This document shows, piece by piece, positions 23,530 through 34,347 of a DNA stretch of 64,000 nucleotides (positions are counted from its first letter, which is position 1; every line of letters starts with the position of its first letter). This DNA comes from Phymorhynchus buccinoides (lineage: Eukaryota; Mollusca; Gastropoda; Neogastropoda; Raphitomidae): assembly GCA_017654935.2 (NCBI GenBank), contig CM065706.1, positions 6,595,589 through 6,659,588 on the forward strand, given 5' to 3'. The notes beneath the pieces are model-generated. The model was not told where the DNA came from and made no database searches. It worked only from the letters and a program-made list of their open reading frames with translations. Both the position numbers and the translations under genes were made by a program.

Positions 23530-23856
23530 CATGGACATTGATACTCTTAAACACTTTAAACATGGGATTTGAATCTATCAATTCACAAAACCAATTTTGA
23601 GAGCTCTAAAACAAGCTCAAAACAGACTGAAGAATGTGGCTGGATGGAAACAAATTTAATTATACAGATTAATATAGAATTTTTTAAAATCCACATATAA
23701 TCGCATCGGTCTATAAGTATAAGCCGCATGGGTGAAAGTTGAGGGGGAAAAGTAGCGGCTTATAGTCCACATTTCGCGGTACACATTTTTACACATACAC
23801 ACCACCACCACCGGTTAGTCAAGGTTAGAATGCAACACAGACTAGAAGATACAGTA

Positions 23857-24032
23857 TCATATTTTACGGACTATCGTAATTATTGTAAGACACTCACCCC
23901 AAATGATCACAAAATTAACCATTTTTTGTTACAACAATTTTTTTGTACTATTATCATTACCATAGTCATATTATATATAAAAAAGAAGTGGGGGGGGGGG
24001 GGTAATCGCCTTATAGTCCGTAAAATATGGTA
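23857..24032. mobile_element. Family H element, short copy with internal G-run
   Basis: ATCATATTTTACGGACTATC at the left and CTTATAGTCCGTAAAATATG at the right, with a G-run immediately inside the right terminus. Confidence 0.75.
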
Positions 24033-24038
24033 CTAAAC

Positions 24039-24530
24039 CAGTGATGTCCCGAGGCCCCGGTCATAGTCCATTGACCTATTAAAACTTAAAATGTCCCTAA
24101 AATTGTGTTCTCCCCTGTCAGGACATATGTCTGACTAACATTTTTCAACACTGGCATGCTTTGTCTTATCGATTTCTGCAAAGAGCCAGGACACACATTG
24201 CAGGCATCAGAATAGTCTGAAGTCCAATCCTCTGAAAACCGGGACATCAAGGCCCCAGACTGAAGAGGGACAACACTGAAATGAGTTCCCAACACCACCA
24301 AAAAGGCTTAATAAAGTGAGAAATCGCTTCAAAATGCTATCGAACAGAAAAGATGACACTGAATCAAAATCCAAAACCTCTGACAAGAGAAGCCAATCGT
24401 CTGTCAGAAATTCTTAATCTTGAATCCTCTTGACAATTCTGATGCCTGACGTTGTCCTATTGATTTATCTCGTCTCAGGACAGTTTGTCCCGTCACTTTT
24501 CGATCCTCGGTGCATCACTGCTAAACCAAC
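24039..24530. mobile_element. hAT-like element, family K (copy 2)
   Basis: It starts CAGTGATGTCCCGAGGCCCC and ends GGTGCATCACTG. CTAAAC lies directly on both sides (6-bp duplication). It is non-coding. Confidence 0.8.
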
Positions 24531-24697
24531 AGAGACAAGGAGAAGCGGTTAGGTGGAAACTGCAGCTGCCGAATGTCGCCAAGCAAAAAACCTGTATGTT
24601 TGTTATAGGTATTAATTATTTAATTGGGACTGCATGGTCTCTTTGATAATCCATTCATAAGAGTCCCCTGTCTCTCTCTCTCTCTTTCTCTTATACA

Positions 24698-24858
24698 GTA
24701 AAAATTGAAGGGACTGAAAATTTATTTTGAGATAGCCAATATTTTGAGTTAAAAAGACTTTTCAACATAGAGATGATTATACTGGGACCCAAAAATTATT
24801 GTGAGTTATCCAGTGTTTTTGAGTTATCCGTTTTTGAGTTATCAGTTCACTGTTTTTA
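24698..24858. repeat. Dispersed repeat family O (copy 2)
   Basis: It matches about 10870-11010: TTGAAGGGACTGAAAA, GAGTTAAAAAGACTTTTCAA and several GAGTTATC repeats. It is bounded by ACAGTA and CACTGT, reminiscent of family A ends. Confidence 0.65.
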
Positions 24859-24862
24859 TTTT

Positions 24863-24902
<40 letters not shown>

Positions 24903-25032
24903 GCCTTGCTGCTGAACACAGAACAGGTTGACAGTTGTGCACGTGTTGTTAGATAACACTGTGCTTGTGAACCCAGTGCGCCGAACCACAATATACAATA
25001 AGATCAAACATTGAGAAGGCGAAGCGGGCCGG

Positions 25033-25512
25033 GTGGGTAAGGAAGGCAGACGAGAAAAAGTAGAAGATGACCAAAAAAAAAGGAAAAAAAAGAAAAGAGG
25101 GGAAAAAAGACGAGAAGAAAAAAAAGAAAAAAGAAAGAAAATAAGAAAAAATATGAAGAAAAAAAAAAGAAGAAAGATGAGAAAAAAATATGAAAAAAAA
25201 AGAGAAAAGAAAGATGAGAAAAAATATGGAGAAAAAAAAGAAGATCAGAAAAACATGAAAAAAGCGAAAAGAAAAGATAAGAAGAAAAAAAAATGGAAAA
25301 AAAGGAAAAATAAAAGAAGAGAAAGAAGACGAGAGAAGCAGGAAGAGGATAAAACAAAAACAAAAAATCAAAAAAGAGAGAGAGAGAGAGAGAGAAAAGG
25401 AAGGGGGTGTATGAAAAGAGGAAGAAAAAGAAGTAGAACGGGGAGGAGCAGGAAAGACGGAGGAGAGAAAGAAGAAGAGGAGGAGGAGGAGGAGGAAGAG
25501 AGAAGAAAATGA
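25033..25512. repeat. Purine-rich (GAA/AAG) low-complexity tract
   Basis: Nearly pure A/G for about 480 bases. The open frames on either strand are Lys/Glu/Arg or Phe/Ser/Leu repeats caused by composition, not a gene. Confidence 0.9.
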
Positions 25513-25589
25513 TGGGTTGAAAATAAAACGTTTTCGATAAGAACACGGTTTTATAACTGAAACGCAATCTCGCCTCAGCATTAGGCTGC

Positions 25590-25912
25590 GTCGGACATAA
25601 GCTAGAACACCAAGGCTACTGCATCAAAATGTTGCTATGTTCTGCATAGCTATGCAGGGGGGGGGGGGGGCGCGTCTTTAGCCATGACAAGCTCCTTAGC
25701 ATAACATCCATCATCAGTCTCCCAAATCCCCCGAAGTCGGAGTGTGGCTGCCCACGTGGCGGGGTAAACATAAAAAAAACGGTCATCACTACACGAAATG
25801 TTCTCATCCCTGGCTTGGTGCGTTTGTACCATAGTGTTTCAAGTGCTTCGGCTGTTGGGATGATGATCCCTGGAGTCTTTAAGCCGCCAGGGAACAACAA
25901 CAACAAACTCAA
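25590..25912. repeat. Dispersed repeat family L with (CAA)n end (copy 1)
   Basis: It shares with 38007-38310 the blocks AAGCTAGAAC, GAAGTCGGAGTGTGGCTG, ATGTTCTCATCCCTGGCTTG and CCCTGGAGTCTTTAAGCC, ending in CAACAACAA. The fixed polarity and simple tail suggest a retroposon. Confidence 0.7.
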
Positions 25913-25986
25913 TCTGACAGCTAATAATTATACAGTAACTCCGCGTTAAATAAACACCGCTCTCATGATCTACGAGAAATATTTGA

Positions 25987-26206
25987 CAGGGCTCCCAGGG
26001 ACCCCCATTTGGGGGTCTATGAAGCACTAACATTCTAAAGGACACTCTAAAAGAATGTGCAAGGGGTCCCAGGGATGCACCACAAAACATTCTTTTTAGC
26101 ATTAGCAATGCCACTGGGACCCTCTATCCCGCCTCTAGGACCCTCTATACTGTAAGTGAAGGAGTCCCTGGGACCCCTTGTTTTGCGGAGACGATTGGGA
26201 GCCCTG
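25987..26206. mobile_element. hAT-like short element, family D (copy 1)
   Basis: CAGGGCTCCCAGGGACCCCC at the left and TTGGGAGCCCTG at the right. ATTTGA flanks both sides (6-bp duplication). The internal GGACCCTCTA motifs occur in three copies in this window (also 44228, 47761). Confidence 0.88.
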
Positions 26207-26463
26207 ATTTGACCTGATTTTTTTAAAAAAAGATACAAAGAGGTGAGATGGACAAGAATAAAAATGAAAAAAAGAAGGAATATGACACTATGGATTTCAT
26301 GTTCTTACAATGACATATCTATGAACCTTAAATTTTAAAAAAGGCACATGTATACAGATTTATTTCTGTACTTTAAAAATGATGCTGACTGATTACGTGC
26401 ACTAAATTCTATTTAATATCAGTAAACCTTAAAAAAATTGTTTAAAAAAACCCACATGCACAG

Positions 26464-27215
26464 AACCCTTTCACCGCCAATGTCGCATTTTAGCACCACA
26501 ATGATTTAACACACCCACGTCACGAAAAGGCATCAAACCAGGGTCTGTTATTCAAAGACCCTGTTTTCTTAATTTGGGGAGGTAAGGACCCTTACGTTAT
26601 GCATGTCACAGACAGGGTTCCCAGGGCTTTCAGCTATCCCCAAGTAAGGACCTTGTAAGGACCTGTAGGCCTAAGGATAATCTGCATCTTTTAGCCAACG
26701 ATCTTGAAAGGAACACTTTCCCAGCATTGTGAACAAGGTCTAAGCAGATACAAAAACTATGACTGACACAGATATACGAGTTTTCTCGCAAAAAGACACC
26801 AGGATAAAGAACGAGATCTCAGTCCAATTTCTCTTGACAACTCGCGGTGCATCGTTCGTCTGCTAAGCGGTCAGTTGAAACGGGAAGGTGGGGGAGGGGG
26901 GTAAGGTGAAGTAGGTGCTCAGCGATGTTTCTCAAGCGTAAAAGTGCTGCTTCTGCAATCTATTTTGAGTATGGTCTTGCTGCTCAGGGCAGTTTCTTGC
27001 AGCCTTCAGGACTTGTAAGGACCTTGAAGTGAATGTAAGCACTTGTAAGGCCTTACTTGGAGATTTCAATTGGTCAAGACTTATAAGGACTGGTAAGGAC
27101 CCTATGAACCCTGCACAGAGGAATCCCCAATATTGCAGATGATTTTTGTTCTCTACCCAGGTAAGTTTAATGGGAAAAACGTTAGCTGAAAAATGGCTGG
27201 TGGTGAAAGGGTTAA
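26464..27215. mobile_element. TTAA element family B (copy 2), split by a hAT-like insertion
   Basis: The left terminus AACCCTTTCACCGCCA (first TT lost) and right terminus TGGTGGTGAAAGGGTTAA enclose a family B interior, interrupted at 26613-27113 by another element. Confidence 0.85.
26613..27113. mobile_element. hAT-like element, family S (copy 1), nested in family B
   Basis: It begins CAGGGTTCCCAGGG and ends GAACCCTG, with TAAGGAC(C)TTGTAAGGAC motifs near both ends. CACAGA is duplicated on both sides. Uninterrupted family B copies (for example about 40530) show the single GTCACAGAGGAAT, so the empty site is known. Confidence 0.85.
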
Positions 27216-27244
27216 GTTGAGGCACTCTAGATTCTATATTGTTT

Positions 27245-27477
27245 TTAACCCCTTGACTGCCAGAGGAAAAAATTACAGAACAAATCATCGTACAAATCAT
27301 GGCATAAAAAAGACAATAGAGCCAATCTGGCAAAATGGTCTGAGATATAACTCTCTTGACTATGCTAGAGTAAAAAACCCAGCATGTCAGAGTTATTCCT
27401 CTTCTTCATCTGATGATGTCATCAGTGATGTCATCAAGTCAGTACATGATATGTCATATGGCAGTCAAGGGGTTAAA
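27245..27477. mobile_element. TTAA element family V (copy 2)
   Basis: TTAACCCCTTGACTGCCAG and CTGGCAGTC-type inverted end (GGCAGTCAAGGGGTTAA). It contains GATGATGTCATCAGTGATGT near the right end, as in copy 1. Confidence 0.85.
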
Positions 27478-28255
27478 CGTCAGTATAATTTTACACAGTA
27501 ATTTAAACATAACAAATATCAAAAGGTTGACTGAAAGTAAAATAAGGAAAAAGGCAGAGATGTCACACGGAAAATGTCACGCACCAAACGTAACGAAAAG
27601 ATGCAATAACATATACTTGCATCAGTAAAATCAGAACATTATTAATTGATACGCATTGCAGATTTCGTTTTTAGTGTATACCAACTATACCAACTCTACC
27701 ATATGCAGAGCAGACACACACACATACGCACTCCTCAGACCTGTTTACCCTGAAATTGGGATTCAGGTATTCGAAATCCAAAATAAGTGTATTTTTCACA
27801 ACATAAGGAGTACTCCAACAGGTTAGTTTTCGCAACAGAGTGTAAACATGCATACATTTTTATAACTTGTTGAAATATTGTGTCAAAAGTATCATCAATT
27901 TAAATTTACAACACACACACACACGTTTCCAGGCAAAATACAGTTCTAAATGATTTTTTTCTTCTTCAACATTTCACCATATTTTGGTCTCATATACCAT
28001 ATTTATGTCAAATATGTGTACAAAATATGGTGACATCTTATGGGTAAACAGGTCTGACTCTTGTCTAATATCACAATTAGTGGACAGACGTTAGATGAAT
28101 GACACACACACACACTGGACTGGACTGGACTGGAACCAATTTATTGTCAGATGATTAACTATACAAGTTGTACTGACAATGAAAAAGAATGTATAAAAAA
28201 AATGAAATGCAATAAATAACAAAGAAATTGAACAAGAATGCAATAGCAAACGAAA

Positions 28256-28257
<2 letters not shown>

Positions 28258-28311
<54 letters not shown>

Positions 28312-28510
28312 AGAAATACATTTTGTTAAAGACACAAACACACACACACACACAGATACAAAACACAAATACTTAGACACACACACACACACATATACAA
28401 AACACAAATACTTAAACACACACACATACACACAGATACAAAACACAAATATTTAGACACACACACACACATACAAAACACAAATACTTAGACACACACA
28501 CACACACATA
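28258..28510. repeat. (CT)n and (CA)n with about 60-bp repeated blocks
   Basis: A CT run, then several blocks combining (CA)n with GATACAAAACACAAATACTT and AGACAC. Confidence 0.9.
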
Positions 28511-28671
28511 CAATACACACACAAACAAGCATACACATCTTCTCACAAAGCGTTCATGTTTTTGGCAGCGCTGCGATTCATCGTGAGTACATTTTCAAAT
28601 CCACCACCCCGACCCCCACCCCTATTCCACTACACCCCTCCCCCCTGTGTACACACACACACACCACTCAC

Positions 28672-28713
28672 CTTCTTCTTCTTGTCTTTCTTGTCTTTCC
28701 CTTTGACCTCCTC
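28672..28713 (-). CDS. DCDC2-like gene, Lys-rich tail exon (last one identified)
   Basis: On the minus strand the acceptor is ggtttcag at the right, then 14 codons EEVKGKDKKDKKKK, then donor GTGAGT. Phase 0 in and out, matching the phase-0 end of the exon at 31292-31416. The charged sequence extends the tail. No following exon was recognised between here and the C1q gene, so the 3' end of this gene is unknown. Confidence 0.65.
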
Positions 28714-28825
28714 CTGAAACCAACAAACAAACATTATTTTTTTTACCTTATTCCGCCCTACGCCCGATAAATGATCAGGCACGGACCCCCCCATCTACTT
28801 TCCCTATCAATCTTAAGACTATTGA

Positions 28826-29370
28826 TTAACCCCTTCACTGCCAGAGGAAAAGTGATAAATTACTGTACTTTACGGTACTTTAATTATTAATATTAACTCA
28901 CTCGGGACTGGCCGAATTATTTCCCCTTGTTCTGTGGGGACTGGGCATTTGACTAGGTTCGTAAAATAATCACCAAAACCAAGTTATGAAGAGTTAGGCA
29001 TCAATATTTTCAGAAAAGATTAGCAACACCATGCACTAAACGATCGTAAAATATCAGATTCCTTACCTTCGTCGTTTGTCTCCTATTGACGAAAACAGCT
29101 AACACATAGAAAGAAGGAAAATTTCACATTCCGATCTTTGACCCCCCTCTACAACCAAAGCTGAAAATAAAGTCTGCAATGATTGGTTGATTTCAAGAGA
29201 GGCAAGGTCAAAGCAAACTGAAATAGGTTATGACTTCCTACCGGAAAGCTGGTTACACGCCAGAAATCAAAACCTCTTGAAAACTCTTATGAGCCGGATC
29301 TGGGCCATTTGTCCTAAACGGTTGTGCGAGCCATGAGCCGGATCCGGCTCATTCGTCCCGAGTGAGTTAA
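28826..29370. mobile_element. TTAA family G element (28893-29370) inserted beside the left end of a family V copy
   Basis: TTAACTCACTCGGGACTGGC and CGTCCCGAGTGAGTTAA are inverted ends of a 478-bp element. It directly follows 28826-28892, which starts TTAACCCCTTCACTGCCAG like family V but has no right end, so the later element probably interrupted it. Confidence 0.75.
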
Positions 29371-29399
29371 TAGATCTCTCTCACAATAACCCGCAGACC

Positions 29400-29709
29400 T
29401 GGGGATACCCGGGGGGTCTTTTGTGTAAATAGTTCCCCCACCTTCTGGAAGTTCTGTGCTTGTAACTTCCTCTCATCTGTCACTCTCTTTGACTTTGCCT
29501 TTTCCCTTTGCTTACTGTCATCTACTATCTTTCCGCCTTACCGGTCCATTCTCCTGCCTTTTTTCAAGAAACACTTTCAAAAACATTCCCTCCACCCGAA
29601 GTCGGACTTGCTGGGGCCTCACTGTTTCTTAGTTAGGCGCATAACGGCAGCATGACGCATCTGCGCTCATAATTGACAGGAAACTGTCTGAGTGATCGAA
29701 GAAGAAGAA
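29400..29709 (+). mobile_element. Dispersed repeat family F (copy 2)
   Basis: From GGGGATACCCGGGGGGTCTT through CCGAAGTCGGACTTGCTGGG to AAACTGTCTGAGTGATCGAA and (GAA)n. This orientation shows the tail at the right. Confidence 0.75.
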
Positions 29710-30154
29710 AGCTAGAGCATAATGGGTCAACCCCACTCCCTATCTGGCCCTGTGTCTACTACGTCATTCACAGGCATGGTAGTGGGGGCAAAGTGAGTTT
29801 CGCGGAAGAATATCCAACCGATTCTGCATTTCATTTGAAAGATGTCGACTCAAACTAAAATGATGAAGTTGGGCGTCAAAATGAAAAAGAAGAAGAAGAA
29901 AAAGAAGCACTAGGATCACAAATCTGGAAACGTGTGGCGTGAGCTAGGCCGCGCACGACTGCTAACGTCGGCGGGAAGTTGCTTGTTCAGTCATTCACAT
30001 CCGGTTCCGCAAAGCGATTGCATAGGTTTTAACGCACATCATTTTTAGTCACCCAAGCGAGTTTTTACCCCAGCTTTTTGTTTGGGGCGGGCAAATTTTC
30101 ACTTTCGCGGAGGTCTACCACGCCTGATTCATGATGTCATATAATTTTTCGATG

Positions 30155-30785
30155 TCATAGCCCTGGAATGATGGTTTTAGTCTTAGAGGCAAGTCACAGG
30201 AAGGACTACCAGACCATCATTTCAGATCTCTTCTTCTTCTTCTTCAATGTCGTAGCCCTGGAATGATGGTCTTAGAGGCAAGTCACAGGAAGGACTACCA
30301 GACCATCATTTCAGATTCAAGTCTCTTCTTCTTCTTCAATGTCATAGCCCTGGAATGATGGTCTTAGAGGCAAGTCACAGGAAGGACTACCAGACCATCA
30401 TTTCAGATTCAGGTCTCTTCTTCTTCTTCTTCGATGTCATAGCCCTGGAATGATGGTTTTAGTCTTAGAAGTCACAGGACCATCATTTCAGATTCAAGTC
30501 TCTTCTTCTTCTTCAATGTCATAGCCCTGGAATGATGGTCTTAGAGGCAAGTCACAGGAAGGACTACCAGACCATCATTTCAGATTCAGGTCTCTTCTTC
30601 TTCTTCTTCGATGTCATAGCCCTGGAATGATGGTTTTAGTCTTAGAAGTCACAGGACCATCATTTCAGATTCAAGTCTCTTCTTCTTCTTCAATGTCATA
30701 GCCCTGGAATGATGGTCTTAGAGACAAGTCACAGGAAGGACTACCAGACCATCATTTCAGATTCAGCTCTCTTCTTCTTCTTCGA
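30155..30785. repeat. 84-95-bp tandem array, seven units
   Basis: The unit contains GATGTCATAGCCCTGGAATG, AGGCAAGTCACAGGAAGGAC, CAGACCATCATTTCAGATTC and (CTT)n. Unit starts are spaced 84 to 95 bases; the 84-base version lacks GGCAAGGAAGGACTACC-type parts. The opening motif is the reverse complement of one in family V. Confidence 0.93.
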
Positions 30786-31291
30786 TCGCTCATCATTGTC
30801 ACCGTCACGGTCATTCAGGCATCAGAACACTCTAGAGTCCAATCCGCGGACGATCAACACTCACCATGACTCGGAGTCGACATCGAGTCAGACCCCATAA
30901 AACTCTAGTCCGTAGTCGGCATCATTGCGATCATTCGCTACCCGATTTCTCACAGAAAAGTTCAAAGTTCTCACATCATCGTAGTCTCCCGCGATCATAT
31001 CCTCTAAATCAACTCATTTAAAACCCAAATCACAATCACTGTCATCAAAACAAACTCTGAAACAGTGAAAGTAAGAGTCTAGAGAGCTCTAAACTCAGAA
31101 GAAAAAACAAACATGGCCGCGATTTTTCGTTTCCGAAGGCGCAGTATGAAAACAAACCGCTTAAGAATACCATTTGTGAATAAGATCGCGCTGCCTCATG
31201 AAGTACAAACCGCGTCCGGCCGTGCCAAAACCGCGGCCAGTGGCTACCAAAACCGCGGAAATCCGTGGGCCGTACTGATGCCTGTCATTAC

Positions 31292-31416
31292 CTTGACTTC
31301 CTCTGCAGGTCGCTGGTCCACCGGCAGGTCTGTCTTGGTGTGGCGCGAGTCCTTCACCTCCTTGGCGCCCCTGGTGGCCTGGGGCGTGCTCTTGGCCTTG
31401 AACACACCCCCTTGGT
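31292..31416 (-). CDS. DCDC2-like gene, conserved tail exon
   Basis: Acceptor gggttgcag; the exon enters in phase 1, completing Asp, and reads QGGVFKAKSTPQATRG through the motif LPVDQRPAEEVK, then AAG|GTAATG in phase 0. A GGV(F/Y)KAK block followed by an acidic/basic stretch and a (L/V)P(V/I)DQ(R)xAE motif is, to my recollection, a feature of DCDC2 proteins C-terminal to the DCX domains. That similarity is from memory and should be confirmed by alignment. Confidence 0.72.
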
Positions 31417-31620
31417 CTGCAACCCGCACGCACAAATACAACAGACCATTTTCGGGAGAAGAAAAAAGAAAAAAAACCAAAAGCAAAGCGAAGAAAGGTG
31501 GCAGAGTGGTTATATATAATATGTGTGGGGAAGCGGACAGGGTGGTGTGTGTATTCGTGTGTGTGTGAGGGTGGTGTGTGTGCGTGTGCGTGTGCGTGTG
31601 CGTGCGTGCGTGTGTGTGTT

Positions 31621-31735
31621 CTCTGAGACATTGCCCTTCTATGTAAGTATTAAAATTACCTCCCTTAAAGACCCCTCCCTTATAAGACCTCATTTTGGAT
31701 GATTTTTGAAGGTCTTATAAGGGAGGTTCCACTGT
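31621..31735. mobile_element. Family A element (copy 3, left end lost)
   Basis: The right end TAAGGGAGGTTCCACTGTA and interior are present. The left end is replaced by a GT microsatellite (31555-31620). Confidence 0.8.
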
Positions 31736-31826
31736 ACAGCAGACAATTTTCGGAAGAAAAAAGAAAAAAACCAACAAGGCGAAGAAAGGTGGCAGAGTGT
31801 TTATTTGGGTATTTTTTTGGTATTTG

Positions 31827-31903
31827 GTATATTCTAGTCACAGAGACTTATCTCTGTGAAATCCGGACTGCTCTCCCCAGGAAAGCTCGTCGCCGCAAGT
31901 GTT
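31827..31903. repeat. Dispersed repeat family P (ATTCTAGTCA...CTGCTCTCCCC)
   Basis: TATATTCTAGTCACAGAGAC, ATCTCTGTGAAATCCGG, CTGCTCTCCCC and TCGTCGCCGCAAGTG. Related segments are at 32075-32125, 52668-52760 and 56386-56487. It is a molluscan-type interspersed repeat of unknown class. Confidence 0.65.
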
Positions 31904-31928
31904 TTTTCTTCCGAAAATGGTCTGCTGC

Positions 31929-32073
31929 ACAGTGGAACCTCCCTTATAAGACCTCCAAAAATCATCCCAAATGAGGTCTTATAAGGGGGGGGGTCTTATA
32001 AGGGAGGTAATTTTGATACTTACAAAGAAGGGCAATGTCTCAAAGAAGTAGGTCTTATGTGGGAGGGAATCTT
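31929..32073. mobile_element. Family A element (copy 4, right end lost)
   Basis: ACAGTGGAACCTCCCTTATA left end and one internal unit; it breaks into repeat P at about 32073. Confidence 0.8.
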
Positions 32074-32370
32074 ACAATCTCTGTGAAATTCAAGGCTGCT
32101 CTCCCCCGGTCGCCGAAAGTGCGGGGGGTGTCAGGATGAGGAGGTGTGGGCACGCTTGAGGAAACCTAGCTATCAATTTGGACATACCAGGCGGAGGGAT
32201 TTCTCCCTGCTCTTACCGACTTTCAACTGCCGTGGGATTTTTACTTGCGTAAAGCACATGGTGTCAGACTAGAATGCAAGTCCCCATCCGAAGGACTGGA
32301 CGTTCAGTTCGATTTTCCTGTCAAACTAGAAGGAAATGGTGAGGAGGCACACGCACACACACACACTTAC

Positions 32371-32477
32371 CCTGATCATAATCTGCCTGTCTAGTTTTCT
32401 CGGAGCTTCGATTGTGTTTCACGGGGCGAAAGTGGAACCCGTTGACCTCGTCCCGCTTTGCTTTCTCCCGACGATAC
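32371..32477 (-). CDS. DCDC2-like gene, exon after the DCX domain
   Basis: Acceptor gaaatag; the exon enters in phase 2, completing Arg, and reads YRREKAKRDEVNGFHF, then KHNRSSEKTRQADYDQ, with donor G|GTAAGT leaving phase 1. That matches the phase-1 start of the exon at 31292-31416. It is basic and lacks a known fold; it lies in the linker C-terminal to the DCX domain. Confidence 0.75.
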
Positions 32478-32544
32478 CTATTTCAAAACAAAAACAAGAG
32501 GCAAAGCCTTCAAGGCTCACTCGAGGGGTGTGTGGGGTTGTTTA

Positions 32545-32880
32545 TGTACAAGATTGCCAACAAATGACTTTGAGATTGAGGGTTGTGAACATGAGGGGGG
32601 ATGCTTAAGTACAAGATTACCAACAACAAAAACCTGAGATTGAGGGTTAAAAAAACATGGGGGGGGGTGTTTAAAGTACAAGATTGCCAAACAATGACTT
32701 TGAGATTGAGGGTTAAAAACATGGGGGGGGGGGGGTGTTTAAAGTACAAGATTGCCAAAAAATAATGACTTTGAGATTGAGGGTCGTAAACATGATGGGG
32801 GTGTTTAAAGTACAAGATTGCCAAAAAATAATGACTTTGAGATTGAGGGTAGTAAACATGATGGGGGTGTTTAAAGTAGA
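32545..32880. repeat. 60-66-bp minisatellite, five to six units
   Basis: Units contain TTTAAAGTACAAGATTGCC, TGACTTTGAGATTGAGGG and AAACATGATGGGGGTG. It lies in the intron just upstream (in gene direction) of the exon at 32371-32477. Confidence 0.93.
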
Positions 32881-33030
32881 GGCAATTTTCCGACCACCTT
32901 CGGCTACTTCCCACTTTCTTAAAGCAGTAAAAGGGAAGTAACTCGTTGTTCCTAGGAATCCTCAGACCTTCTTCTTGCAGTTGCTTCCCTTAGGCTGTCT
33001 CTAGTCCCTTTTATTTTTGTTGTACACTTG

Positions 33031-33201
33031 CAGGCATGGGAATTGTCAGAGACAAAAAACTCTGAAAATCCCCCCCCTCCTCATTTTTACAGCGTTAAAA
33101 TATAATATTATAAAAATTAAAGTATTTAGTAACAAAAACTTTGCCCTAAAAAAAAAAATTCTCATGGAAATCCGCGAATTCGCAGACAATTCCCATGCCT
33201 G
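33031..33201. mobile_element. hAT-like short element, family J (copy 2)
   Basis: CAGGCATGGGAATTGTCAGA and CAGACAATTCCCATGCCTG, flanked on both sides by ACTTG (5-bp duplication). Confidence 0.85.
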
Positions 33202-33218
33202 ACTTGTTTGAATTTAAC

Positions 33219-33783
33219 TACAGACAAACCTCTATTTTAAGACTTCCAAAATGTCCGGAAAAATCGGTCGTAAATTGGAGGGGTCGTATGACGGAGGTTT
33301 TCACTGGCAGCCGTAGAAAGAAAAAGTTCAGCACAGTTCATACTCTCTTCTTCATGCACACATACAATGACATATTAAAACTGGATTTGGGTCTTTCCAA
33401 CTCCATAGGATTGTGCAATCGATGTATTACAGTTTCACTTCGCCGACTTCTGTTAATCACCTCCACTCTCGTCCAAAGTCAGTGGTTTTCTTTTTCAAAG
33501 TCAGTGGTTTTCGTGCTTTTCCTACGCTCTCCGCCATCTTTTCTACAAGGGAAGCGACTCTGCTTTCAGGCCCTTGACCGTGGTTGTTTCCCTTTGCTCA
33601 AAGTCTATGCAGACGACAGCAACGGTCGTAAAAACCAACAAAATGGCGGTCGTAAGTCGCGTTTTAGAGGAAGTCGTTTAAGAGAGGTCGTTTACATAGT
33701 AAAATGCATCCGTGCCAAAAAATCCGGTCTCAAATGAGAGGTGGTTGCTTAACAGAGGGTCGTAAAATAGGGGTTTGTCTGTA
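33219..33783. mobile_element. Inverted-repeat element family N
   Basis: TACAGACAAACCTCTATTTT at the left and AAAATAGGGGTTTGTCTGTA at the right. Subterminal AGAC/GGTCGTA motifs resemble the plan of family A. A 180-codon open frame across it uses the termini and has no recognisable domain. Confidence 0.75.
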
Positions 33784-33860
33784 TTATGCGTTTTACAAAA
33801 AAAAAATTAATTTATAATTATACTGAACCGAGTCTATCAAAACTTGACTAGCTTTGGTAT

Positions 33861-34032
33861 ACAGTGGAACCTCCCTTATAAAACCTTCAAAAATCATCCC
33901 AAATGAGGTCTTATAAGGGAGGGGTCTTATATGGGAGGCAATATTAATACTTGCAAAGAAGGGCAATATCTCAGAGAAGTAGGTCTTATGTGGGAAGGAA
34001 ATGGGAGGTCTTATAAGGGAGGTTCCACTGTA
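33861..34032. mobile_element. Family A inverted-repeat element (copy 5)
   Basis: Complete ends ACAGTGGAACCTCCCTTATA and GGGAGGTTCCACTGTA with one internal unit. Confidence 0.88.
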
Positions 34033-34099
34033 CTATACCATCTTCGAATTTGCTTAATTCCAATACATCGGCGACCACATAACTCACTTTTTTCAAACA

Positions 34100-34347
34100 T
34101 TAACCCTTTCGCCACCAAAGTCGCATTTTAGCACCACAGTGATTTAACACCTATGTCACTAAAAGGCATCAAATTGGGGTCTTAACTATCCAAAGACCCT
34201 ATTGTCTTAGTTTTGGGAAGTAAGGATAGACCTTATTTTATATATGTCACAGAAGATTCCCCAATACTGCAGATGGATTTTGTTCTCTATCCAGGTACAC
34301 TTAGTGGAACTCTTTGGCTGAAATATGGCTGGCGGTAAAAGGGTTAA
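34100..34347. mobile_element. TTAA element family B (copy 3)
   Basis: TTAACCCTTTCGCCACCAAA and TGGCGGTAAAAGGGTTAA; uninterrupted, 248 bases. The right TTAA is shared with the next element. Confidence 0.9.

Noticed and set aside
24949..25581. Phe/Ser/Leu-rich 210-codon frame
   Set aside because: Purine-rich low-complexity tract; the opposite strand is equally open and Lys/Glu-rich.
33195..33737. 180-codon frame
   Set aside because: It lies within inverted-repeat element N and uses its terminal sequence; no domain recognised.
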